DNA of 64,000 nt, taken from assembly GCA_001600415.1 (NCBI GenBank), contig BCJX01000008.1:743679-807678 (forward strand), given 5' to 3'. The stretch is from Pascua guehoae (taxonomy: Eukaryota; Basidiomycota; Tremellomycetes; Trichosporonales; Trichosporonaceae). Position 1 is the first letter of the stretch. The number at the start of each line of letters is the position of its first letter. Below the pieces are notes generated by a model. It was given only the letters and a program-made list of their open reading frames with translations. It ran no database searches and was not told the DNA's origin. A program made the position numbers and the translations under genes. This document shows positions 1-11,576 of this stretch, in pieces.

Positions 1-40
1 TGGCGGCCAGGGCCAGAATGAGGACGAGAGTGGAGAGCAT
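1..40 (-). CDS. Partial CDS, N-terminus of a probable secreted protein
   Basis: An ATG at 40 (minus strand) opens a frame reading MLSTLVLILALAA before it leaves the window. The peptide is a short hydrophobic run typical of the core of a secretory signal peptide. Nothing else of the gene is inside the window, so the product cannot be named. The upstream 200 bases contain a T-run (about 239-254) but no evident coding sequence. The call is an inference from 13 residues only. Confidence 0.4.
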   Translation of the reverse strand, partial: MLSTLVLILALAA

Positions 41-1243
41 GGTGTGAGTGCGTGAGTGTTGAGAGGGTGAGGGGACACGCTGCACCGCTTGAGGGGTTCT
101 TATGCGCCGTAGAACGAGTGCGAGGGTGAAGCTAGTGGATTGTGTTCGGCGCGCGCGGAGTAGACGTCATGGGGTCACATGCCAAGTCCAGGGGTGCGAG
201 ATCTGTCTTCCAGAAGGAATGCACTTTGGCATTTGCTTTTTTTTTTTTTTTTTGGCGCTAAAATAAGCGCTCGTCGGAGTGTACACTTAATCACCCTGCC
301 TTGTTGGCATTAGGTTTGTGAGCGGGAACCAGGTCGGTACCGATCGCCAAACGGCTCCGTTTCCATGGATCAGGCAACAATCCTTGACCCCCTGGCATGC
401 TGCGAGTCGGTTCAGCACATACCACACAGCCATGGCCGGCATTATGGTGTATAAACAACGGCCTCTACAATGGGGCGCTCGGTCGTGATGTCGGTCAGCT
501 GTTTGCCGACTGGAATAACCAAAGCGGTGCAAAGATGCAGGGGAGAGTTGGTGGGGGCATGGCACCCCGCACTGCCCACCTGGTATTTGTCGGCTCGCAT
601 CTCGAGCCCCCACCACTGAAACCCACATGCGAGCGATAGGTTATCGTATCATAGCTGGCAAAGGTATGCATATCCAGCATTGCTGTGCAAGGGTTGAGAA
701 TCAGGCTCGGCCGTGGACCGAGCGTCATCCTTGCTGGAGTACACTCATCTCTAGTGCGCGTTGACCTATACTACTGTCTGGTCAGTGGGCGAGGCTCATC
801 GTCTTACGAGTGTAGGCCCAGCCAGCCCATCCAGCCTCGAGAAGGCAAAGAGCACAGCAAAGCTGACTGTATCGAAGGCGGTGTTGGAACGCGTACGAAG
901 GAGCCCACACATCCACACATCCACACACCCACACACTGCCACCATACACACTGTCACCACGTAACGAGAGCAAGACTCTGAACTGGGGTAACACGTTCGC
1001 AGTGAAACATACAGTATGCGATGGTTACACCAACACCACGTCGTTCCCCTCGCCTTTCCTGTCTCGAACCGAAGCGGTGAGTAGAAATCTACTCGCCCAC
1101 GGTCCCGCCGTCGTCAACGCATGGGCGGTGCGAGGCTCCTCCCCGTCAACCAAAGACCGGCCGCCACCAACCCCAACATTACACCTGTCTGTGGTCCCCC
1201 GGCCTCTGAACATGTCGAGCAGCAACAAAAGAGGATGATCTCT
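41..1243. other. Intergenic, no gene recognised
   Basis: Several short open frames exist on both strands but none has recognisable protein character or splice-linked continuation. A poly-T tract lies near 239-254 and a CA/CACAC-rich stretch near 905-960. I see nothing else to annotate. Confidence 0.5.
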
Positions 1244-1333
1244 TGACGTTTGACAGGATCGAACTGCCGACCTCATGCGGAGCACGAGCATCTCGTGTTA
1301 AGCATGCGCTCTAACCAGCTGAGCTAAATCGCC
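1244..1333 (-). tRNA. tRNA-Val (anticodon AAC), with 16-nt intron
   Basis: The minus strand folds as a tRNA: acceptor 5' strand GGCGATT, D-arm GCTC...GAGC, anticodon stem CATGC/GCATG, variable AGGTC, and T-arm GGCAG-TTCGATC-CTGTC. A 16-nt intron (1280-1295) sits after position 37, the canonical site for eukaryotic tRNA introns. Loop bases 34-36 read AAC, which would decode GUU (Val). One acceptor pair is an A-A mismatch. The isotype rests on the anticodon alone. Confidence 0.75.
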
Positions 1334-1608
1334 ATTACCGAGAGTTGGGCATTCCTCAGCGGCCGAGCACGGAGCAGCGTGATGCACTGCGCACGCGGTA
1401 TATTCTCACGACCAGCCCAAAGGTGCAGCCACGTAACGTGTGGCATCTGTGAACTGGACATGGACATGTCGCCGAAACTTGTCTGTGGCGTGCCCCCACA
1501 TTCCAAGACAGCTTTCCCAGCCGCTCTCATGACCCAGCCGCTCTCAAGGCCCAGCCGGTCGCTCTGCCCAGCAGCAGAATTGGTCAGCATGGCAAAGCTG
1601 CCACCACA

Positions 1609-1686
1609 GCCCGTATAGCTCAGTGGTAGAGCGCGCCTTTCGTACGAACGAGGGTGAGGTCACAGGTTCGACCCCTGTTGTGGGCA
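1609..1686 (+). tRNA. tRNA-Thr (anticodon CGT), with 6-nt intron
   Basis: Plus-strand tRNA with acceptor GCCCGTA/TGTGGGC, D-arm GCTC-AGTGGTA-GAGC, T-arm ACAGG-TTCGACC-CCTGT and discriminator A. The anticodon stem is CGCCT/GGGTG once a 6-nt intron (CGAACG, 1645-1650) is removed after position 37. The anticodon is then CGT (Thr). Shifting the intron would change the isotype, so that part is less sure than the existence of the gene. Confidence 0.75.
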
Positions 1687-2372
1687 AGGAGGAGCAGGAC
1701 GTCCTGTTATTTTTTCTGGGCGTCTGGGTTTTGGGTTTGATTTGAGGAGTATGAGGGCTTTGATGGTTGATTGGTGAGCTGATATGCTGACCTCGGTGAC
1801 CCAAACCTTATCGGCCTTCAAGACATGGCTGATAAGCCGAGCTTGCCGAGGTTTCCCATGCGCATGTCTCAGTTGTTCTATCCATGTCTCAGTTGCACTA
1901 TCCCCCGCGTGGGGCCGGAGATGGGGACGACCTTGCTCCACTGTCGCCAGGTCAGATGAGCTCGACTACGTTGCCGTTATGAGCTACTCGCGCGGCTACT
2001 GTACAGGTTCCTGGGCAAGAAAGGGCCAACGATGTCATCCCGGACAAAGCCGTGTCGGCAGTCGAGCATCCTTGTTGAGTAGTTGAGCCTGATTTGCATC
2101 TCTTGGGCTGTCTAGTTGCTGTCACGTGATGGTGCATGTTGTCAATGAGCAGGTTCCCTGCAACAAGACAAGGCGCTAAGATAGGGTGGGAAAGGTGAGG
2201 ATCACATGATAACGGACGTCTTGGCTACGGAGGTCGCCGAGGGATACCATGTAGTTCCCGGGTCGTTCCCACCGGTGCCAGCGTATATAAGGCCAGTACG
2301 GCTGAAGTCCACCAACGCTCCCCCCCCCCCCCCACGACCCACAATCCCCCACCCCCACGCCAACCATCCACC
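1687..2372. promoter_or_regulatory. Amidase upstream region with TATA box and GATA-type sites
   Basis: A TATA element (TATATAA, 2284-2290) lies about 85 bp before the amidase start, followed by a run of about 15 C (around 2319-2333) in the likely 5' leader. Upstream are AGATAG (near 2178) and TGATAA (near 2207), the kind of GATA-factor sites used in fungal nitrogen regulation. Control of an amidase by nitrogen status would fit, but this is inference. Confidence 0.45.
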
Positions 2373-4170
2373 ATGACAGCTAGCAAGCCCGACGGAAAGG
2401 CTCTCGCCGCCAAAGCGATTGCTGCGCGCGACGCAACGATCCCCAAGGAGTACCAGCTCCCCGAGTCGGCATTCCCGCTCCCCAAGAACCGGCGCGGGCT
2501 TCTTGAGAGCTCTGGTATCCTGAAACCCAAGGAACTGGAGATTGTCGACCTGACGGCCATCCCGCTGGCCAAGGCCATCGCCGACAAGAAGTACACGGCG
2601 GTCGAGGTCGCGACCGCGTACTGCAAGGCGGCCGCCATTGCGCAGCAGGTGTGTTTGTTACGCAGTGCAGTTGTCCTGATCTCTACTAACTCGCAGGCGA
2701 CAAACTGTGTGCTCGAGCTGTTCCAGGACGAGGCGCTGCAGCGTGCCAAGGAGCTCGACGCACATCTGGCCAAGACGGGCAAGACGGTTGGGCCGCTCCA
2801 CGGCGTGCCCATCTCGATCAAGGACCACGTCCGGCAAAAGGGCCATGCGGCGCCGTGCGGCTTCCTGTACGCCGTCGACCAGATTGCAGACGAGGACTCG
2901 CACTTGTTCAAGATCCTCCGCGAGGCTGGGGCCGTCCCTTACTGCCGCACCATCAACTGCCAGGCGGTCATGCACCTCGAGTGCCGCTCGGCGTGGGGCG
3001 CGACGCTCAATCCGTGGAACTCGGACCTGGTCCCCGGCGGCAGTTCGGGCGGCGAGGGCGCGCTGCTCGCCATGCGCGGCTCGCCGCTTGGTGTTGGCTC
3101 CGACATTGGCGGCTCGGTACGGTCTGTAAGTAGCCATTGAGTGTATTTGACTGCAGTTGCGTGCTGCGCTGACGTTTAGCCTGCTGCTGCATGCGGCATT
3201 TTCTCGTTCAAGCCCTCGATCGGCCGTGTTCCCAACACTGGAGCCGAGACGCTCTCGGCCGCAGCCGGCTACGAGGGCATCATCAGCACGCTTGGGCCCA
3301 TGGGCCGCTCGGTCGAGGACCTCGAGCTCTTCATGCGCCTCGTCGCCGACGCCAAGCCGTGGAACTACGACCCGAGCCTCCAGGTCAAGCCGTGGCGTGA
3401 GATTACGCCGCCGGCCAAGCTCCGCGTCGGTGTCCTGCGCGACGACGGCGTCGTCAAGCCCGTGGGCGCAATTACACGCGCGCTCGATTATGCGGTCGAC
3501 AAGCTGAAGCAGTCGGGCAAGTTTGAGATTGTAGAGTACAAGCCGTACGAGTCTGAGCGCTCGTGGGAGATTATCGTGAGTTGCAGGTCAAATGTCTGTG
3601 CTGACACCCCAGACAAAGCTCTACTTCCCCGACGGCGGCAAGCTGGTGTACGACAGCCTGAAAAAGGCCGACGAGCCCGCCGACCCCATGACGGACTGGA
3701 TTGTCGGGCAGGGCAAGGCGCTGGACCGCGACGAAATCATCGACCTCGTCGCCGCGCGCGACAAATATCGCATGGCCGTCGCTGCCCACTGGCAAAAGGC
3801 TGGCATCGACTGTCTCCTCTCCCCCGTGGGACCCACGCCCGCACCCCTCCCCTTCACTGCAAAGTACTGGAACGTGAGTAGCTGTATCTCTGAGACTATG
3901 TCGTCGTGTCGCTGACATCAGTACACCTCCTACTGGAACCTCGCCAACTATCCCGCGGGTGTGTTCCCGACGGGTCTCTTTGTCGACAAGAACGACAAAA
4001 AGGACACGTCGTACAAGCCTCGCAACGAAAAGGAAAAGGAGTGCTACGACTCGTACGACCCCGCAAAGGCCGAGGGCGCACCCCTCTGTCTCCAGGTCAT
4101 CGGGTACATCGGACACGAGGAGGAGACCCTTGACGCGATGAAGAAGATTGTAAACGCCGTGACAAAGTAG
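2373..4170 (+). CDS. Amidase-signature hydrolase, fatty acid amide hydrolase-like
   Basis: Five exons (2373-2648, 2697-3125, 3180-3575, 3613-3873, 3922-4170) join in frame to 536 aa; introns are 37-54 nt. The amidase-signature core is complete: Lys134 in SIKDHV, GGSSGG at about 206-211 with the cis Ser208, and the nucleophile Ser232 in SDIGGS. These form the Lys-Ser-Ser triad. Length and the PNTG-type region after the core fit fungal FAAH/acetamidase-like enzymes that hydrolyse small or fatty amides to acid plus ammonia. There is no signal peptide or obvious membrane anchor. The start was chosen because it lies 83 bp after a TATA box and begins a long in-frame exon. Substrate cannot be told from sequence. 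Confidence 0.9.
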
Positions 4171-5153
4171 GGTTCAAGTGTAGTTTCAAGTAAAGTTTCG
4201 TCAAGGTCACATGTCAACATTGTCTGCAGTCACACTTGTCCTGCAGCGGCGCTTTAAGCGCAGAACATGTCGATGTTTTCTGTGCTGTCACCGAGATTGG
4301 AGACAGACGCAGCTGCACGCGCGGCATCGAAGCAGTAACTTAACCAGATCAAGGCTGCTGTCTATTGGTGTACTCCCAAGCGGAGAACACCTCGGGACGC
4401 ATGGGAAGTCTCCATGCGGACCAGGGGGCATGGGGAATGTGGGAGTTTGTGGCTAAATGTTGTATGTTGTCCATATAGGTGTGGCCATAGAGGTGTGGGG
4501 AGGAGTGACTGATCGAACTGGAAGGTTGACGCAAGGCACAATACGCGACTTCACACGCTGTCTTCTGCCGACGCGAGAAGCTGCAGTGCAACGTGGTTAA
4601 GCTGCACCGAGTCTCGGCCGAACCACAACACCTGGCAGTGTGTCCTGCGTTTGTTGCCGCCGAACACCGCCAGGCTCGGCACTGTTGTTTTCTGGCTCCA
4701 CTGCGCCACTCGGTGGCCAACTGCCACTCGCCAGGCACCACCCCTCTTCCCTCTTCAGCCCAGGCAGAACGACCCCTTGCAACAATTCATGCATGTACCC
4801 TCTCGACCACGCTTCGTCAGCGCTCCCGGGCCCAGACCTCTTCAAACTTCGGGCCTGGTGAGAGTGTGGGGAGCGCTGAACCAGAGGGCTGGAGCGATGA
4901 TGGCATCCAGCAAGGATGACGACCATGATGTCATTTCACGATGTCATTTGGCTACCCGCCACAGCGCACCACACCACCCCACCCACCACCCTGGCTACAG
5001 CGGCTGTTTGTCCTTGTTGGCCTGTGCTCCCATGGGTTTCTGTGGCATTTATTGACCCCCGTCCCCCATTTATATCGTAGGCTCTCTCGACCTGTACAGC
5101 TGTTACTCCCACCTACTTTCTGCACGCCACCCACACATACACGCTCACTCACC
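4171..5153. other. Intergenic between amidase and orphan gene
   Basis: No supported gene. A TATA-like TTTATATC lies near 5069, about 80 bp upstream of the next start codon, followed by a C/T-rich leader, so the right end is probably the promoter of the gene at 5154. Confidence 0.5.
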
Positions 5154-5240
5154 ATGTACATTCCCTCATTTGAGAGCATTGTCACGGGCGCCTTGTCGCT
5201 CTCGGGCCTGCTCTACAAGCGTACGTACCCAACCCACCCA

Positions 5241-5271
<31 letters not shown>

Positions 5272-5739
5272 ACCTGTGGAGCTCCTCTTTGCTCCCCTTT
5301 CCCCCACACACCCAAACCGAGTCTATACTGACGGCCAGCGTCCGAGGTCGCCTCCGGCTCGGTCATGGACTATGCGGTCGAAAAGTGCCTCGACCACGAC
5401 GGCAACGTGCGCTGCACAAAGCCCTTCCTCGTGCACAAGTCGACGTGCTACCACATCAAGTGGAGCACCGACGGGGCCATTTCGCACACGACCGCAGAGT
5501 TCCGCGACGCGGGGTCAAACGAGCTCGTCTACTACCGCGACACCAACGGCGAGTGGACGCCAAAGAAGGGCGAGGTGAGTGTGGGCTGGAGCGACGGGCC
5601 GGAGTAGCGCCCCTCGCTGTTGTTGGTGGTGATCGGTGTTGCATGGTCTGACTTGCAGCTCGTCTACCTCGACTTCAAGCCCAAGGTCCCCAAGCAGGGC
5701 AACAAGACGGTCGACTACGAGGTCAAGACTTGCGAGTAG
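5154..5739 (+). CDS. Small hypothetical protein, 127 aa
   Basis: Three exons (5154-5220, 5339-5574, 5659-5739) join in frame with GTACGT and GTGAGT donors and CAG acceptors. The protein starts MYIPSFESIVTGALSLSG and has a hydrophobic patch near the N-terminus that is not a clear signal peptide. It has five Cys, in KCLDHDGNVRC, STCYH and the C-terminal KTCE. I recognise no family. The strong TATA box, two canonical introns and codon character argue that it is a real gene. Intron 1 holds a CA dinucleotide run (about 5243-5270). Just after the stop, about 25 bp of the 3' end is tandemly duplicated (5730-5780). Confidence 0.65.
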
Positions 5740-6082
5740 ACGCAGAGCCGAGACTTGCCAGTAGGCGCAGAGCCGCCTTGTATCAGCAGCAGATGATGTG
5801 AATGATGTAAACTTTGTCCTATGTGCTTTCCTTGCCGCGAGCGTTCTCATTTGTGGCCTGGTTCAGTGGGCGCGCCGGGAGTGTATGCGCTTGGCACAAG
5901 GCCCGCACTGGGACAGGATGGGTCAGTAGTACTGGGACGGGGTGGGTCAGTAGCTCTTGAACATGCATAACATGCATGGGACGCTGCTCGGCAGAACTGG
6001 GCCTGGCAGCACAGCTGTACGGTCACCGCATACTAACTGTCACGGGGGACATGTCATCCTCACCATTGCCACTGGAATGCCC
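5740..6082. other. Convergent intergenic spacer
   Basis: Holds the 3' flanks of two convergent genes. It includes the near-duplicate of the preceding gene's 3' end and a short direct repeat (ACTGGGACGGGGTGGGTCAGTA-like, about 5909-5955). No gene seen. Confidence 0.5.
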
Positions 6083-7466
6083 CTACTCCAGCTCACACAC
6101 CATCACAGCGTCCTTGCCCATCGTCTCGGTATGCACAGTCCGGAGCTTAGGGAGGCCGATATCCTCGCCCTGACGTTAGCGATGGTAGACGGGTAGACGA
6201 TGGTAGCGATAGCCAGTTGAGTGCCGGTGGGAGACTTGGGAGTAGCTCTTGCAAGTTGTCCTTCAAGACGAGTCCGGATGTTCACGCAGGCGGTCCCAAT
6301 ACCAGGAGTCATATCGCTGTAACTGGGAGCTGACAAGCCAGGGGCTTTTGAACCCTGTGATCCAGACCGGCCAACAACACACGCAGCGTCGATACTCCGT
6401 CTATTCCACTCACCACTGGCACGACGCCGACACCCTCGCCAATAAACATCGGCGCAACCGTGACGATCACGCTGTCCACGAGCGGCGAGCCGTCTTCGCG
6501 GCGCCCGGCATGCAAAAACGTCGAGAGGACGCGCGAGCCGCCCTCGATCATGACAGACGACAGGCCGAGGGTGGTCAGAATACCAGGCAGGGCAAGAGGT
6601 GGAATGTGCCCTGGCGTCAGTCTGTAGTCTCGAGTTGATTTTAGGTGGTGGCCACATTAGATAGCCCTTGGCATACGCCCTAGGCAACGGCTGGCCTTTC
6701 CACTCCGTTTCCCAGGTACCCTGGTCACCATTGGCGCTTTGCGGCGCACCATCCCAACTCACCCTTCTCGTCCAAGTCGCACCGCACGACACGGGCACCT
6801 GCGGCCGTGAGCTTTTCGGCCCTCCCGTTGTCGGCGTCATGTCCGCAGACGAGCCACGGCTGCTTGATGCCCTCGACATTGTCTCCCCGCTCACGCCATG
6901 CCTGGAGCATGCGTGCGGTCGGGGGCAGGCGGAGATGTGGGTCGAGGATGACGATTTGGGGGTGGTTGCGTGCCCCGTCGTCGATCTTGTTTGCTACGTG
7001 TTAGGTGTATCACAGGGCAGAGTCACAAGAGGTGACAGGTTAGGAAAGTCACCTTGCAAGCGCGGGTTGTCCATCACTACCGTGTGCACGCCGACGAGGA
7101 TTGCGTCGTGCATCACCCGCAGCCTGGAGTCAGCCCCGTACATTGGTCGAGTGGGTGGGTGCGGAACGAGCGAGCGAGACTTTGCCTCGGCCTCTGCATG
7201 CGAAGCATGGACCAACTTATCCATCCCCGTCTCCCAACGTTCCCATCCCAACCACCCGCCCAACCTCACCTGGCCACTCACCAATGCGTCATGAGCATAC
7301 TCTCGTCGCCCGAGAGGAGTACCCGCGCACCCCCCGGCCCTGCGACTTTGGCATCCAGGCTCTGCGCCCACGTCACAGTCACATGTGGCCGGCTCCGCGC
7401 CGCCGCGTCGCGGAGCGCTGGTGCGACGTGCTGGGTCAGGAAGGGTGGGGGTGAGGGGCCAGACAT
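6083..7466 (-). CDS. RIB7: RIB7, 2,5-diamino-6-ribosylamino-pyrimidinone 5'-phosphate reductase
   Basis: Five exons (7466-7282, 7123-7053, 6993-6763, 6610-6414, 6169-6083) give 256 aa, the usual size for fungal Rib7. The N-terminal half has the family signatures VTVTWAQSLDAK and RVLLSGDESMLMTHWLR, then HDAILVGVHTVVMDNPRLQ. The C-terminal half has VMIEGGSRVLSTFL and VDSVIVTVAPMFIGEG. These belong to the RibD C-terminal reductase fold that uses NADPH to open the ribose to ribityl in riboflavin synthesis. The start at 7466 was chosen because homologues begin near this point; an in-frame ATG at 7649 would add 61 residues of low complexity. Introns are 59-244 nt. Confidence 0.93.
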
Positions 7467-8364
7467 TGGGATCAGAGGTGGTATAGGTGGTGGTTGCGAG
7501 GATGCGAATGGTCGACCTCCACTTTCGCTGCTGGGCGTGATGACGGAACCAAATTGACCCGGAGCGTCACGCCGATATCGGAGCAAGGCATCTTGTCGTC
7601 GGGAGCTGTGACTGTTCGTGTGCGACGATGCCAACTGTAGGTGCTGCATACTGAAAGAGAGGGGGAGAGAGAGAGAAGGGGGGGGGACCTAGACCGAGAG
7701 AGGGATGGTGTGCTATCTACATACACGGTGTGTTGCTCATTGTATGTAGCAAGATCGACACGTCCAACGTTTTGTGTGCAGATCCGCTCAACAACGACGG
7801 ATTAGCGAACTGGCACGTGTCGTCGCATTGTTCACATTGTTCATAGCACTGCGTTTCTGAGAGCGTAACAAACCTGGCCATCTGCTCAATATGATCAGAT
7901 GACCATGGTCAACATTCGTGTCCTATAATCAGTCGCGTGGACATGTTCGAATAAGCAAAGATGGACGCGACCCAGTGGTCCGTCCTGATCGGATGAGGAT
8001 TGGGTGCCACCGTGCCGACGGCTCAGCCTGATAACCCTGGCCACCGCCATAGGCCAGCGGCCCCGCAATGCCACTTGTGCGCCGTTCAACCAGCTACAGC
8101 TTGTGGTGTTCTACGCTGCAAGCTATCTATACTGGATCCACTTAAATCCACACAAGCAGGATGGCGGGTGACTGGAGACGCTCTTCAAGAGCAACATCGC
8201 ATGAGCCGAGATTTGATTGGCGTCGATGACATCAACACCTCCGTGCCTCGGCCATCGCCGGCCATTCATGACGCGGGTTATCTAACCCCCAACAATGAAC
8301 ACCCACAAGCCCCATCCCTCGGAATCCTCTCATTCTTCTCAACATTACCCAACCATCCACGACA
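7467..8364. promoter_or_regulatory. Divergent intergenic region between RIB7 and OHCU decarboxylase
   Basis: About 900 bp separate the two divergent starts. A purine-rich GA/G tract lies at about 7655-7690. No TATA box is obvious for either gene and no further gene is supported. Confidence 0.45.
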
Positions 8365-9666
8365 ATGTCGAGCGCAACAACCGAGCCCAAGACGTGCCTA
8401 GACCTATGCGACCTGCGGGACGCGGACCGCGTCTCGTCCCTCCTCTGCGAGCTCTTCGAGCCCTCGTCGGCACTCACCGACGTGCTCGTCCCCGCCGTCC
8501 TGCTGCGCTTGTCGTCGTCCCCCGCCCCGCCCGAGAGTTACAATGCGCTCATTGACATCTGCGCCGAGGTCGTCGACGGGTGGACGCTCGACCAAAAGGC
8601 CGACTTTGTCTCGGGACACCCGATGATTGGCGAGGTGCAGCTCCAGGGACACAGTGCAAAGGAGCAGGGGGCGAGTCCGACGCCAAAGGTTGTTCTTGAG
8701 CGGTGAGTGCCAGTTGGGTGGAGTTCTTGGTGTCTGGGTCATGTTTGGGGCCTGGGTGGAGTTTGTCGTGGGCTTGGGGTGTACGTGGGGAAATGAACGG
8801 TCGGAAATGGTGCCTCTGGCGCGTGAGCTGCTGGACTCTCCATCCACTGGAGATACTGGGAGCCCACGGGAGAATGGCGGAGACGAAGGGACAAACTAGA
8901 GTGGAGTATGGATGACAGAGCAAGAGAGTGAGAGAGACTGAGAGAGAGAGAGACCGAGAGAGTGAGATCCGCTAGAGGTGCCAAACCCCCTTCACGTGTG
9001 GCGAAGACTGGCAGGTGGGCGGTCATCGAGAGGAGGTAAAGGCGGTTGAAAGGGACGGGAAACGCGAAAGGTAGCCATTGAGATTAGAACGGAGTAATGA
9101 GAGACAGGCAGGCGATACAGTAACAGACGTGCGGCAGTGTGAGATCCCAGCAGGGATGGGCCACTGGCGCGGGACCTTTGCACTACCCATCGTCTTCTGC
9201 CTTCTGCAACCCCCATTAAGAGTGACTCGAGGGAGTTCTTCCAAATGACCAGTCTCTCATTTTCTCCTTCACCCAACCCTCCCACACCCACACCAGCCTT
9301 GACGCACACCCGCCCACACCCACACCTCCACCCACACGCACACGCCACGCCCTACTCACACACAGCCTCGCCCACCTAAACCAAGTCTACTGCAAAGTCT
9401 TCCCGGGCCTCCGGTTCATCACCTTCGTCAACGGCCGCCCGCGCGCCGCCATCATCCCCGAGATGGAAGCCACGATCGGCCTGCCCGTCTCGCCCCAGCC
9501 GCTTCCCGACGACTTTGACGCGTGCCACCCGCCGACGCTGAGCGAGGACGTGTGCAAGCTCCGGCGCGAAAAGTATGGGCCCGAGTGGGTCACCGAGTGC
9601 GAGCGGGCGGTGGGGGATGTGTGGAAGATTGGCCGGGCGCGGTTGGCTGCCAAGGGGATGCAATAG
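8365..9666 (+). CDS. OHCU decarboxylase (ureidoimidazoline decarboxylase, urate catabolism)
   Basis: Two exons (8365-8702, 9366-9666) encode 212 aa. Exon 1 carries the family block SGHPMIGEVQL followed by SAKEQG, where the His of HPxIG and the KEQ segment shape the active site. Exon 2 continues with LAHLNQVYCKVFPGLRFI and FVNGRPRAAII, as in fungal 2-oxo-4-hydroxy-4-carboxy-5-ureidoimidazoline decarboxylases. The enzyme performs the last step from urate to (S)-allantoin, after urate oxidase and HIU hydrolase. The single intron is 663 nt, far longer than most here, and includes a GA repeat (about 8921-8965). Splice phases match exactly (CG|C Arg), so I trust the joining. Confidence 0.9.
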
Positions 9667-10029
9667 GGTTGGCGCTGAGTGTTTTGGATGCGTCTGGGAT
9701 GGGGATAATGATGGTAGCTTGTACTGTTGGAGGGGCACATGTACTGGGTGGTTGGTGGCTTTACGCGCAGCTTGAACGAGGTAACTATATTGCATCGTGC
9801 TGTACTCGCTGAACTCCGCTCTCTTCACGCCGTATCCTACCATCCTGTCCACCCCTGTGGGTCCGAGTTGAACGAAAGGGGGACCGTGTGGAACGCGCCG
9901 TGTCGCGCATATCTTAGATCCACTGAACGGACACCTTTTAGGGGTCTTCTAACCAGAGTCAGCTTTTGGGCGAGGATATTGTTTATTCAGCATGCGTACC
10001 GATCTTCCAGCACCACATGCAATGGTCCA
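9667..10029. other. Convergent intergenic spacer
   Basis: Lies between the 3' ends of the OHCU decarboxylase and F-box genes. If the F-box gene has a further intron starting at GTAAGT near 10105, a last exon could lie here; I cannot support one. Confidence 0.4.
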
Positions 10030-11576
10030 TCATTCCGCCATCGTCGTGCCAAAGGTACCTCTTTCAGTTTGGAACGACCCCTCGTCTGCAACAGGCGAAC
10101 TTACGCCGACAATACCCTTGGAAGAGCCGCAGACGCCAAGCTGATACGCAGTGCTGAAAAACTTTACGTCAGGGCGGCCGTTGACGTTTGCCCCCAGCGT
10201 CCACTTGATTTGAGGCGGGTTGTCATTTGTGAGATGCACAAAGCCGAAGATGAAGCCAGATTCTGTCGGCGTGTACCGAATGCGGCCGTACCAGAACAGT
10301 GGTGGCAGTAAATGGTTGTACGGGTCGGTGTCGAAGCAGTAGGGCTGCTTCAGCGCATTGTTGTCCAATCCACATTCGAGAGCCTGGGTGACCACATGGG
10401 CGGGGTCGCGAGCAACGGTGATAGTGAAGTAACCAAAAGGGAAGAACTCGTGGTAGTAGCCGGGGCCTCGTGGGCTCTGAGAGACTTTACCACACCATTC
10501 ACCCTGTACGCCAGCCCAGTCCCACGGCTCGAGTTCCGCAGAGGCTGGGGGCCGAAGGTCGAGCAGTCCAGGGCCACGTACAGCCTCCACCCCGCTGTCA
10601 ATCACCTTCTGCACCAGAGGTCGTTCGGTTCCAAATGACTTGATGTATCGGTCTGGAGGGTGGTGAGTGTCAGAGTAGGGGATGGTTGGGACAGAAAGGA
10701 GACGAACGGAAAACACCTGCTACGACGCCTAGGAGAATCCAGGGGGTGCCGCCATCCTCGTCGCTCTGGGGTATGTTGTCAAATTGTCGGGCATTGGGGT
10801 TGGTCGCAAAGCGCGGCTCCATGGCGGGGGACCGATTGAAATAATCAGCACCCCACACATTGAGGACAGGATCGTAGAACTTCCTGTTCATATTAAACGG
10901 CCCGAGATGTCCCAGGAGGGCTTCGATGCGTTTGCAAGTGTGGTTGTTGTACCCCGCCTTGGCACAGAGATGGACAAAGCACCGTGATCCAACGATGCGT
11001 GCAAGCAAGGGCGCATTTGCGGACGGCACGCCCAAGGCGGGAAGGTCGAGGTAGAGGTCGAGCACCGTCTGGAATACACGTTGCGCTTGAGAGTGCTGTG
11101 ATGAGGTTTGAGTACAACTGTTGTAGCTATGTGACTATGAGGTGACTCACGGCCTCGGGACGAAAATCGATACCTGGTCCAAACACGCGGTCGTCGAAAA
11201 GTATGTTGTCGCGGATCATCAGAAACCTCTGCGTAAACCACCGGTCGACCACCCTCTGGCGCCAGTTGAACCCGATGCGAGCAGTGATGAACGCCGATGC
11301 ACGCGTGGGATCGTCGTACAGGACGCCGTGGACGGCATGCCAGACAGCTTGCCCATCGTCCTAAAGAGGGTTAGGTGTGGCAATCACACACACACACTCA
11401 CCTCAACTAGATCGTGGAGCGAGCGACACACGAGACTGACGTTCGCGAGCGACTGGAGACTGTCGGCGCCGACATGGCCCAGGATCTCCACCAGGATCTT
11501 GACGATCAGTAATGGCCATGGTCAAGCAACGTACGTCGTCTGGGAAAGACAGGAAGCAAGAGCCGCCCAGTGACAT
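10030..11576 (-). CDS. F-box-type protein, 440 aa
   Basis: Five exons (11576-11535, 11497-11402, 11360-11151, 11068-10717, 10652-10030) join in frame. The N-terminus (LSFPDDILVEILGHVGADS, then LANVSLVCRSLHDLVE) is a typical F-box, the motif that binds Skp1 in SCF ubiquitin ligases. The rest is a family-specific substrate-side domain with no leucine-rich or WD repeats that I can see. The first intron falls right after the PDD of the F-box following a 14-codon first exon. A paralogue at 30510-31150 shares this structure. The C-terminus is uncertain: a GTAAGT at about 10105 could be a donor, but reading through ends the protein 25 residues later. Confidence 0.75.
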
